Source of the DNA: Persephonella sp. | Lineage (GTDB): Bacteria; Aquificota; Aquificia; Aquificales; Hydrogenothermaceae | Direction of reading: 5' to 3' | DNA length: 5,999 nucleotides | Assembly: GCA_027081375.1 (NCBI GenBank) | Contig: JALWKR010000085.1 | Span: forward strand, 1-5,999 | In this document: piece after piece, positions 1 through 5,795 of the stretch | Numbering within the stretch: position 1 is the stretch's first letter | How the letters are laid out: every line of letters starts with the position of its first letter | Notes under the pieces: model-generated | Databases searched by the model: none | What the model was told of the DNA's origin: nothing | The model's input: the letters and a program-made list of their open reading frames with translations, nothing else | Position numbers and translations under genes: made by a program

Positions 1-432
1 GCATCAGACGGAGAAAGTGATATTCTAGCAGCAAAGATGAAATCTGATGGCTCTCACTGGGGTTCCTTATACTGCCCAGTTGGTGAAAAACTTAAAATGA
101 GAGGAAGAGAAACATTTAAACTAGCTATTAAATCTATGGAAACAGCTTCAAAAAAAGCTCTTGAAAAAGCTGGCTTAACACTAGAGGATATAAAACTTGT
201 TATTCCTCATCAGGCAAATATAAGAATAATAAAAGCTCTTGCTGAAAGACTTGAATTACCTGAAGAGAAGGTGTTTAGCAATATACATAAATATGGAAAC
301 ACAAGTGCTGCTTCTATACCAATAGCAATGTATGAAGCGTGGAAAGAAGGTAAATTTAAAAAAGGAGATTATCTCCTCTTAACAGCTTTTGGTGGTGGTT
401 TAACCTGGGGAGCTATAGTTTTAAAGTTTTAA
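1..432 (+). CDS. fabH: 3-oxoacyl-ACP synthase III (FabH), C-terminal part
   Basis: FabH condenses acetyl-CoA with malonyl-ACP in the cytoplasm to start each fatty-acid chain (type II synthesis). The frame is open from base 1, so the 143 residues seen are roughly the C-terminal 45% of a protein usually about 310-320 residues long; the ATG at 37 is internal, not the start. Two of the three catalytic residues are visible: the His of IPHQAN (codon 208-210) and the Asn of YGNTSAAS (codon 298-300). The nucleophilic Cys lies upstream of the window. The terminal [15 protein letters not shown] is the typical FabH ending. FabH is favoured over FabB/FabF because of PHQAN and GNTSAAS together with this C-terminus. 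The gene is convergent with the next one, and its stop codon lies inside the shared terminator hairpin. Confidence 0.96.
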   Translation, partial: ASDGESDILAAKMKSDGSHWGSLYCPVGEKLKMRGRETFKLAIKSMETASKKALEKAGLTLEDIKLVIPHQANIRIIKALAERLELPEEKVFSNIHKYGNTSAASIPIAMYEAWKEGKFKKGDYLLLTAFGGGLTWGAIVLKF

Positions 433-461
433 AAGAGCTACTAGAAAGTAGCCCTTTTAAA
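428..461. terminator. bidirectional hairpin terminator between fabH and the nuclease gene
   Basis: A near-perfect inverted repeat has a GCTACT/AGTAGC core (437-442 and 447-452) around the loop AGAA. One A·C mismatch (436/453) follows, then an AAAAG/CTTTT arm and three more A-T pairs outside. Each strand therefore ends the stem in a U-rich tract, as expected for intrinsic termination in both directions. The stop codons of both convergent genes (430-432 on +, 457-459 on -) sit inside the stem, leaving only 24 bp between the reading frames. Confidence 0.8.
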
Positions 462-930
462 TGGTCTTTCCAAAATCTTCAGGCCTTATAGATTCAAGCC
501 ATTCTTTAATTTCATCCTCCTCCATATCTATATTGTCTTCTACTTTAAAATCTTCTAAAACTTTAGGAGATACAAAAATTGGAGCTCCTGTCCTTAATGC
601 AATATTAATTGCATCACTTGGTCTAGAATCAATTTTTAAAACCTCTCCATCTTTCATTATAGATATTTCAGCATAGTAGGTATTATCTTTAAGATCATGG
701 ATATGAATATACTCTACTCTTCCTGAAAGCTCTCTTATCAGATTTGTTATCAAATCATGGGTCATAGGTCTAGGTCTACTAACTCCTTCAAGTTGCATAG
801 CTATAGCGTTTGCTTCAAAAACCCCTATCCATATTGGAAGTACCTGATTAGAGTCCTTTCCTTTTAGGATAACAATAGGCATGTTAGTAACTGGATCTAA
901 TGTAATTCCTTGAACATGCATTTCAATCAT
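457..930 (-). CDS. bifunctional nuclease family protein (DUF151/BFN domain)
   Basis: This 157-residue protein is a full-length member of the BFN/DUF151 family (Pfam PF02577), the family of Thermotoga TM0160. Plant members have been described as having DNase and RNase activity; the bacterial role is poorly known, so enzymatic function here is inferred from the family name only. Family signatures are LPIWIG (residues 31-36), RPMTHDL (54-60), LKDNTYYAEI (80-89) and DSRPSDAI (101-108). An acidic C-terminal tail ends in WLESIRPEDFGK, also typical. I chose the ATG at 930 because AGGAGG (942-937) sits 6 nt upstream. An in-frame ATG at 945 would add five residues (MRRQV), but the Shine-Dalgarno would then lie inside the gene, and that ATG has none of its own. 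The gene follows the miaB stop by 14 bp, so cotranscription is likely. Confidence 0.92.
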   Translation of the reverse strand: MIEMHVQGITLDPVTNMPIVILKGKDSNQVLPIWIGVFEANAIAMQLEGVSRPRPMTHDLITNLIRELSGRVEYIHIHDLKDNTYYAEISIMKDGEVLKIDSRPSDAINIALRTGAPIFVSPKVLEDFKVEDNIDMEEDEIKEWLESIRPEDFGKTI

Positions 931-936
931 AACCTG

Positions 937-942
937 CCTCCT
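937..942 (-). promoter_or_regulatory. Shine-Dalgarno AGGAGG of the bifunctional nuclease gene
   Basis: A perfect AGGAGG lies 6 nt before the ATG at 930 and overlaps the codons that follow an alternative ATG at 945. It decides the start in favour of 930. Confidence 0.8.
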
Positions 943-944
943 CA

Positions 945-2261
945 TTAAACAGTTTCTTTAATAGCTTCTCCTTCTAAAGAAAATCTATTAGCCTTTGTTA
1001 TTTTCACATTTACTATACTACCTAATAAGTTATGCTCTCCTTCTAAATGGACAAGCTTATTTGTTCTTGTTCTTCCCACAAGCTTTCCATCTTTTTCTTC
1101 TTCCACAAGTACTTCAACATTTTTACCTTCGTAAGCTAAATTCTTTTTAAAAGCTATTTCTTTTTGGATATTTATTAGGTCGCTAAGCCACTGACCTGCT
1201 TTTTGATAATCTTCTGTTAACTTCATATCAGCAGCAGGGGTTCCTGGTCTTGGAGAGTATTTAAATGCAAAAATCTGGTCGTACTCTACTTCTTTTACTA
1301 CCTTAACTGTTTCTAAATAATCTTCATAAGTTTCTCCTGGAAAGCCAACAATAATATCTGTAGATAAAGCAATATCTGGAATATATTTCTTTAAAAGTTC
1401 TATTTTTCTAAGATACTCTTTTTGAGTATAACCTCTATCCATAGCTTCTAATATTCTGTCTGAACCTGCCTGAATTGGAAGATGGAGATATTCACACACC
1501 TGTGGTATATCTGCCATAGCTTTTATAGTGTCTTCATCTAAATCTCTAGGGTGTCCTGTTGTAAATCTTATTCTTTCAACTCCCTCTACATTTGCAACAG
1601 CATATAAAAGCTCCCAGAACTTAACATCACCAAAATCTTTACCATAAGCTGTAACGTTTTGACCTATAAGATGTATTTCTTTTACTCCATCTTCTACAAG
1701 CCACTGAACTTCTCTTATGATATCTCCAAGTCTTCTGCTTCTTTCTCTACCCCTAGTTGTTGGAACAATACAGTATGTGCACTTTTTATCACACCCTCTA
1801 ATAACTGTAACATAAGCTGTATATTTGTTTTCTCTTACTGTTGGATACTTATCTAACTCTGCTTCGTTTTCATCTATCTCTTCTATTATTTCAACTGCTT
1901 TATTTCCTTTTTGTGCTTCCTCTAAAAGTTGTGGAAGGTGGTGTATATTTGTTGTTCCAAAAACCATATCTATAAAAGGTGCTTTTTGAAGTATTTCATA
2001 ACCTGCCCTTTGAGCTAAACAGCCACAAACTCCAATAATAGCATCAGGATTTTCCTTTTTTATTTTTTTATACTCTCCTAAAGCTGATAAAACCTTCTGA
2101 TCTGGTTTTTCTCTCACTGAACAGGTGTTAACAAGGATAACATCTGCTTCTCTCCAATCTCTTGCAGGTTCATAACCTAAACTTTTCAGTATCCCAGCCA
2201 TTTTTTGACTATCATTAACATTCATCTGACAGCCAAAGGTTCTTATAAAATACTTTTTCAT
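945..2261 (-). CDS. miaB: tRNA-2-methylthio-N6-dimethylallyladenosine synthase (MiaB)
   Basis: MiaB is a radical-SAM methylthiotransferase that converts i6A37 to ms2i6A37 in tRNAs reading codons that begin with U. The 438 residues match the family length. The N-terminal UPF0004 domain carries the three auxiliary-cluster cysteines: C11 (FGCQMN), C47 (NTCSVREKP) and C81 (GCLAQ). The radical-SAM core has CxxxCxxC at C157, C161 and C164 (RGCDKKCTYCIVP), followed by GRERSR (171-176). A TRAM domain covers roughly residues 373-436. FGCQMN, NTCSVR and GRERSR favour MiaB over the paralogues RimO and MtaB. The ATG at 2261 has AGGAG (2273-2269) 7 nt upstream. An extended -10 promoter lies about 35 bp upstream of the start. 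The stop codon overlaps by one base an unused ATG of the next gene. All expected cluster-binding cysteines are present, so the protein appears intact. Confidence 0.97.
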   Translation of the reverse strand: MKKYFIRTFGCQMNVNDSQKMAGILKSLGYEPARDWREADVILVNTCSVREKPDQKVLSALGEYKKIKKENPDAIIGVCGCLAQRAGYEILQKAPFIDMVFGTTNIHHLPQLLEEAQKGNKAVEIIEEIDENEAELDKYPTVRENKYTAYVTVIRGCDKKCTYCIVPTTRGRERSRRLGDIIREVQWLVEDGVKEIHLIGQNVTAYGKDFGDVKFWELLYAVANVEGVERIRFTTGHPRDLDEDTIKAMADIPQVCEYLHLPIQAGSDRILEAMDRGYTQKEYLRKIELLKKYIPDIALSTDIIVGFPGETYEDYLETVKVVKEVEYDQIFAFKYSPRPGTPAADMKLTEDYQKAGQWLSDLINIQKEIAFKKNLAYEGKNVEVLVEEEKDGKLVGRTRTNKLVHLEGEHNLLGSIVNVKITKANRFSLEGEAIKETV

Positions 2262-2296
2262 TTATTTTCTCCTGCTTTTTAAAGTTTTTAATTTAA

Positions 2297-2324
2297 TTTA
2301 TAACATTAGCATATATATTCTCAA
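2297..2324 (-). promoter_or_regulatory. probable sigma-70-type promoter for miaB
   Basis: On the - strand TTGAGA (2324-2319) is followed after 16 nt by TATAAA (2302-2297), and the -10 box is preceded by TGT, giving an extended -10 (TGnTATAAA). Transcription would start near 2290, leaving a leader of about 29 nt containing the AGGAG site. The sequence lies in the only sizeable gap between copA and miaB. The region is AT-rich, so chance boxes are possible, but the element shares AATGTTATAA with the thrC promoter. Confidence 0.5.
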
Positions 2325-2327
2325 TTT

Positions 2328-2344
2328 TGATATTATCAATATCA
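2328..2344. repeat. perfect inverted repeat at the copA 3' end, just upstream of the miaB promoter
   Basis: TGATATT-ATC-AATATCA is a perfect 7-bp inverted repeat with a 3-nt centre. It includes the TGA stop codon of copA (2344-2342) and ends 3 bp before the putative -35 box of miaB. It could be a weak AT-only terminator for copA, although no clean U-tract follows it, or an operator for miaB. It could also be chance in AT-rich DNA. Confidence 0.4.
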
Positions 2345-4285
2345 GTTAAAATCCTTTTTATAAAGTCTCAAAGCGTTTAAAACAACAGATACAGAGCTAA
2401 AAGACATTGCTATTCCAGCAATAACAGGATTTAGCAGAATTCCAAAAAATGGGTACAAAACTCCAGCTGCTATTGGAATACCTAAAGAGTTATAGAATAT
2501 AGCCCAGAAGAGATTTTGTTTAATTATTTTATGAGATTCTTGCGAGAGCTTTAAACTTTTTAAAACAAGATTTAAATCATTTTTTAAAAGGATAATATCC
2601 CCTGTTTCCTTTGCTAAATCTGAAGCTTTCCACACAGCTATTCCTACATCAGACTTTTTCATAGCAGGAGCATCATTAATACCATCTCCTACAAACAAAA
2701 CTTTATTTCCATCTTTTTGATATTTTTCAATAATAATGTATTTATCAGAAGGTAAAAGTTCTCCTATAATCTCATCAAATCCAAGCTGTTTACCTACTTT
2801 TTCAGCATTTTCCTTTATATCTCCTGTAAGTAAAACTGTTTTTATTCCTCTTTCTTTCAGCTTTTTTATAACTTCTTTAGCTTCTTTCTTTTTTTTATCT
2901 TCTAAATAAAAAACAGCTATAAGTTTACCATCTACTGCAATATAAACAGAGGTTTTTTCTAATCTCTCCATCTCTACAGAAATCCCGTTTTCTTTTAAAA
3001 AGGAACTGTTTCCTATAATAACTTCCTTTCCTTCTACAAAACCTTTAATACCTTTTCCTGGAATTTGTTTTATATCTTTAACATCTCCAAATATATCTTT
3101 ATTAAGATAATCTTTTACTGCTTCTGCTAATGGATGTAAGCTTGATGATAGAACAGGGATAGCAAAATCTAGTAGTTCTTCATTAAAAATCTTTTTGTCA
3201 ATTACAGATGGCTTTCCTTCTGTAATAGTACCTGTTTTATCAAAAACAGCAACTTTAATATCCTTTATATTTTCAATAACATCTGGATCTTTTATTAGAA
3301 CTTTTTCTTTTGCTCCCCTTCCTACTGTTGCTACAATAGCAATTGGTATAGCAAGACCTAAAGCACAGGGACAAGCTATAATTAGCACAGAAACAGCAGA
3401 TAAAAATCCGTACTGAAAATTATCAGCAATTAGATACCATATATCAAAAACAAGTATAGAGATAATAAGAATTACAGGAACAAATATAGAAACTACTTTA
3501 TCTGCAAGTTTTCCTACAGGGGTTTTTTTACTTTGTGCTTCTAGAATAAGTTTAATTATCTGATAAAAGGTTGATTCTTTACCACTTTTTAAAGCTTTTA
3601 TTTCTATTAAGCCTGATTTATTGATACTTCCTCCAAGAACTTTGTCTCCTTCCTTTTTAAAAACAGGATTTGCTTCACCAGTAAGCATAGATTGATCAAC
3701 TTCTGTTTGTCCTTTTGTTATTACTCCATCAGTAGGTATTTTTTCTCCAGGTTTTACAACTACTAAATCTCCAACAACGATATTTTCAGCAGGAATTTCT
3801 ATTTCTTTTCCATCAACTTTTATTCTTGCTTTTACAGGTTTTAGAGATAACAGTTGCTTCATAAAAGCAGAAACTTTGTTTTTAGTCTTTTGCTCTAAGT
3901 ATCTTCCTAAAAGAATAAAAGAAACTAAAGCTGATGCACCATCAAAATACAGATACCTCATCTTTTCAGGAAAAATTTGCGGAAATAACATAACAAGAAG
4001 AGAATAGAAAAAAGCAGATGAAGCACCTATAGCAACTAGAAGATTCATATCTGCTATACGATTTTTTAAACCATTTATAGCAGAGGAAAAAAATTCTCTA
4101 CCTGCAAAAAATAAAACTGTTCCACTTAAAAAAAGAATAGTCAGATTTTTTATGTTTATAAATGAACTGTTAAAAATTGGTTTTTCTAGAGCAGGAAAAT
4201 TTAATAAAGGAAGGATAAAAATAATTGCTGTTAAAACAAAAGCTAAAGTAACATTTTTCTTTAGTTTAAGCTCCCTTTCTATCTT
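2342..4285 (-). CDS. copA: copper-translocating P1B-type ATPase, catalytic part of CopA (frame-shifted from its N-terminal part)
   Basis: This is the transmembrane and catalytic part of a Cu+-exporting P1B-1 ATPase in the inner membrane, using ATP to move copper out of the cytoplasm. The frame is open from 4300 downwards but has no ATG, GTG or TTG before the ATG at 4048. That ATG has no Shine-Dalgarno and lies after two hydrophobic helices plus the REFFSSAINGLKN linker, so it is internal. Joined to the upstream frame at the A9 run, it gives 762 residues, a normal CopA length. In that numbering: TGEA 317-320, CPC 420-422 in the metal-binding helix, DKTGT with phospho-acceptor D464, HP at 499-500, TGD 602-604, GDGIND 648-653, and YN 713-714 and M742 with SS in the last helices, the P1B-1 copper signature. 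Oddities are SLHP instead of SEHP and VWKASD where a G-x-G-x-D loop is usual. There is an 80-bp gap to miaB. No metalloregulator operator was recognised. Confidence 0.93.
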   Translation of the reverse strand, partial: KIERELKLKKNVTLAFVLTAIIFILPLLNFPALEKPIFNSSFINIKNLTILFLSGTVLFFAGREFFSSAINGLKNRIADMNLLVAIGASSAFFYSLLVMLFPQIFPEKMRYLYFDGASALVSFILLGRYLEQKTKNKVSAFMKQLLSLKPVKARIKVDGKEIEIPAENIVVGDLVVVKPGEKIPTDGVITKGQTEVDQSMLTGEANPVFKKEGDKVLGGSINKSGLIEIKALKSGKESTFYQIIKLILEAQSKKTPVGKLADKVVSIFVPVILIISILVFDIWYLIADNFQYGFLSAVSVLIIACPCALGLAIPIAIVATVGRGAKEKVLIKDPDVIENIKDIKVAVFDKTGTITEGKPSVIDKKIFNEELLDFAIPVLSSSLHPLAEAVKDYLNKDIFGDVKDIKQIPGKGIKGFVEGKEVIIGNSSFLKENGISVEMERLEKTSVYIAVDGKLIAVFYLEDKKKKEAKEVIKKLKERGIKTVLLTGDIKENAEKVGKQLGFDEIIGELLPSDKYIIIEKYQKDGNKVLFVGDGINDAPAMKKSDVGIAVWKASDLAKETGDIILLKNDLNLVLKSLKLSQESHKIIKQNLFWAIFYNSLGIPIAAGVLYPFFGILLNPVIAGIAMSFSSVSVVLNALRLYKKDFN

Positions 4286-4629
4286 TTTTTTTCTATACTT
4301 TCAATATCTAATGAAGCATCATAACCTAGTTCTTTTATTTGATTTATTATCTCTTCCTTTGATATCTTTGAAGGATTAAATTCTACATTTGCCTTAGATG
4401 TTGCAAAGTTTACTGAAGCTGAAACAATCCCATCTAAACCCTTTAAAGTTCCTTCTATACCAGCAGCACAACCAGCACAGTGCATACCTGAAACATTTAA
4501 CTCAATTTTTTCCGTGCTTTCCGAAGTTTCTATATTAGAAGAGGTTTTTCTCTCTTTTTTTCCAAAGAAAAACCAGCTTATACCTCCTATTAAAAATAGA
4601 GAAGCAGATAATACTGCTATTTTTTCCAT
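4279..4629 (-). CDS. copA: membrane-anchored heavy-metal-associated (HMA) domain, N-terminal part of CopA ending at a frameshift
   Basis: The 116-residue frame has a hydrophobic segment at about residues 3-23 (ends WFFFGKK), a polar Ser/Thr/Glu linker (about 26-42), and an HMA domain (about 42-106). The HMA domain has GMHCAGC with metal ligands C51 and C54, and the usual closing IKELGYDASL. It then reads IESIEKKR and stops (4281-4279) just after nine A's. A -1 shift there gives IESIEKKKIERELKLKKN and runs into the first helix of the ATPase, matching the usual HMA-to-TM1 linker of CopA. It is therefore the amino end of CopA rather than an unrelated gene, although the unshifted product could itself be a tethered copper-binding protein. 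I chose the ATG at 4629 because AGGAG (4639-4635) lies 5 nt upstream. An in-frame TTG at 4644 would swallow that site. It begins 53 bp after the thrC stop with no clear terminator between. Confidence 0.9.
   Translation of the reverse strand: MEKIAVLSASLFLIGGISWFFFGKKERKTSSNIETSESTEKIELNVSGMHCAGCAAGIEGTLKGLDGIVSASVNFATSKANVEFNPSKISKEEIINQIKELGYDASLDIESIEKKR
4284..4292 (-). other. A9 homopolymer at the copA frame junction (candidate slippage site or indel)
   Basis: The coding strand has nine consecutive A's, the longest homopolymer I noticed in the window. In the upstream frame it reads GAA AAA AAA AGA TAG; one extra A, or a -1 ribosomal slip on A-AAA-AAA, reads GAA AAA AAA AAG ATA GAA and enters the ATPase frame. 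Nine A's is the length that causes programmed transcriptional slippage in Thermus thermophilus dnaX (established knowledge). A 6-bp inverted repeat, CTAAAG/CTTTAG (4264-4259 and 4248-4243), lies 19 nt downstream, farther than a standard frameshift stimulator. A sequencing indel cannot be excluded. Confidence 0.6.
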
Positions 4630-4634
4630 TTTCT

Positions 4635-4650
4635 CTCCTTTCAAAAAGGA
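4635..4650 (-). promoter_or_regulatory. copA ribosome binding site inside a small hairpin
   Basis: The Shine-Dalgarno AGGAG (4639-4635) sits 5 nt before the ATG at 4629 and decides that start. In the mRNA, TCCTTT-TTG-AAAGGA (4650-4636) forms a 6-bp stem whose right arm covers most of the Shine-Dalgarno. The stem is short and only a third G-C, so any masking of the site would be weak, particularly at high temperature. Confidence 0.5.
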
Positions 4651-4682
4651 ATTTCTAGACTTAACAATTTATATCTGTTTTT

Positions 4683-5753
4683 TTATAAGCCAAGGTATCT
4701 TGCTATTTTGTTTAAATCTGGAGGCATTTCAATAGGTTTATCACTTGCTTTGATTACTGTATCTGGATCTTTTAGACCGTTTCCTGTTAAAGTACATACA
4801 ACTGTTTCTCCACCTTTAAAAACACCTTTTCTGTATGCTTTTATTACCCCTGCTATTGATGCTGCTGATGCTGGCTCACAGAAGACCCCCTCTGTAGATG
4901 CTACAAGTCTATATGCTTCTAGTATCTCTTCATCTGACACAGCATCTATAAAACCATTACTTTCTTTAGCTGCTTGAAGTGCTGGTTGCCAGCTGTAAGG
5001 GTTTCCTATTTTTATTGCTGTAGCTATTGTTTGGGGATTTTTTATAGGAAAGCCCTTTACTATTGGAGCTGCTCCTTCTGCCTGCCATCCTATCATTCTA
5101 GGAAGTTTTTTTGACTTTCCTTTCTCATAATACTCTTTATAGCCTTTCCAGTACGCTGTTATATTTCCTGCATTTCCAACAGGGATAAAATGAAAGTCAG
5201 GTGCATCCCCTAAATGATCAACTATCTCAAAGGCTGCTGTTTTTTGTCCTTCTATCCTGTATGGATTAACAGAGTTAACAACTTCCACAGGAAACTTTTC
5301 TCCAATCTCCCTAACTATAGCAAGAGCATCATCAAAATTTCCCATTAAAGCTATTATTTTTGCTCCATAAACCATAGCTTGAGAAAGCTTTCCTAAAGCA
5401 ACAGCTCCTTTAGGAAGAATAACATAGGCATCCATTCCAGCTCTTGCAGCGTAAGCAGCTGCAGATGCAGAAGTATTTCCTGTTGATGCACATATAACAG
5501 CTGTTTTTCCAGCCTCTTTTGCTTTAGAGATTGCCATAGTCATACCACGGTCTTTAAAGGAACCTGTAGGGTTAAGCCCCTCATATTTAAGATATATCTT
5601 TAAATCTTTATCTGGAGCTATCTTTTTTGATAAGTTTGGAGCATCTATTAAAGGTGTATTTCCTTCATAAAGAGAAACTATAGGAGTTTTATCTGTTACA
5701 GGTAGATACTCTTTATATGCTTTAATAATCCCTTCCCACTTACAATAACCCAA
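4683..5753 (-). CDS. thrC: threonine synthase
   Basis: ThrC is a cytoplasmic PLP enzyme converting O-phospho-L-homoserine to L-threonine, the last step of threonine biosynthesis. The 356 residues match the shorter bacterial type. Visible features are the EGNTPL substrate-binding start (30-35), the PLP Schiff-base lysine K67 in [11 protein letters not shown], the [17 protein letters not shown] helix region (90-106), the phosphate-binding loop GNAGN (193-197) and the C-terminal [10 protein letters not shown] (322-331). The last of these separates threonine synthase from threonine dehydratase and cysteine synthase. No ATG is available upstream of the conserved WEGIIKAY region. The start given is TTG at 5753, 10 nt from a perfect AGGAGG (5769-5764). 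The codon just before it is ATT at 7 nt spacing, and an in-frame TAA precedes that, so the start is one of these two. An extended -10 promoter lies upstream. copA follows 53 bp downstream on the same strand. Confidence 0.96.
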   Translation of the reverse strand: MGYCKWEGIIKAYKEYLPVTDKTPIVSLYEGNTPLIDAPNLSKKIAPDKDLKIYLKYEGLNPTGSFKDRGMTMAISKAKEAGKTAVICASTGNTSASAAAYAARAGMDAYVILPKGAVALGKLSQAMVYGAKIIALMGNFDDALAIVREIGEKFPVEVVNSVNPYRIEGQKTAAFEIVDHLGDAPDFHFIPVGNAGNITAYWKGYKEYYEKGKSKKLPRMIGWQAEGAAPIVKGFPIKNPQTIATAIKIGNPYSWQPALQAAKESNGFIDAVSDEEILEAYRLVASTEGVFCEPASAASIAGVIKAYRKGVFKGGETVVCTLTGNGLKDPDTVIKASDKPIEMPPDLNKIARYLGL

Positions 5754-5763
5754 AATTTAAAAT

Positions 5764-5769
5764 CCTCCT
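5764..5769 (-). promoter_or_regulatory. Shine-Dalgarno AGGAGG of thrC
   Basis: A perfect AGGAGG lies 10 nt before the TTG at 5753 and 7 nt before the preceding in-frame ATT. It confirms that translation begins here without an ATG. The stop codon TAA between this site and the ATT rules out any longer start. Confidence 0.75.
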
Positions 5770-5783
5770 GTTAGATTTGACAG
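5768..5783. repeat. imperfect inverted repeat in the thrC leader
   Basis: On the + strand CTGTTA-GATT-TGACAG is a 6-bp inverted repeat with one mismatch. In the thrC mRNA it would lie at the very 5' end, with its right arm touching the first two bases of AGGAGG. A similar CTGTTA/TAACAG repeat lies about 105 bp upstream (5874-5890). A regulatory role is only a guess. Confidence 0.3.
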
Positions 5784-5786
5784 AAT

Positions 5787-5795
5787 ATTATAACA
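5787..5795 (-). promoter_or_regulatory. extended -10 promoter for thrC (and possibly copA)
   Basis: On the - strand TGTTATAAT (5795-5787) is a perfect extended -10 element. No good -35 box is found at 16-18 nt (only TATAAC-like sequence), which is acceptable for extended -10 promoters. Transcription would begin near 5780, giving a leader of about 27 nt. With no terminator seen between thrC and copA, this promoter could also serve copA. Confidence 0.5.

Noticed and set aside
931..945. ATG at 945 as start of the bifunctional nuclease gene, overlapping the miaB stop
   Set aside because: The AGGAGG site lies inside this extension and is ideally spaced for the ATG at 930, which also fits the usual family N-terminus.
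2884..2898. Second homopolymer (A8 on the coding strand) in copA as another slippage site
   Set aside because: The frame is continuous through it, encoding the EDKKKKEAKEV stretch, and no alternative product is implied.
2342..4048. CopA as an independent 568-residue protein starting at the ATG at 4048
   Set aside because: No Shine-Dalgarno precedes that ATG, and the same frame continues upstream through two membrane helices and the usual linker; the ATG corresponds to an internal Met in CopA proteins.
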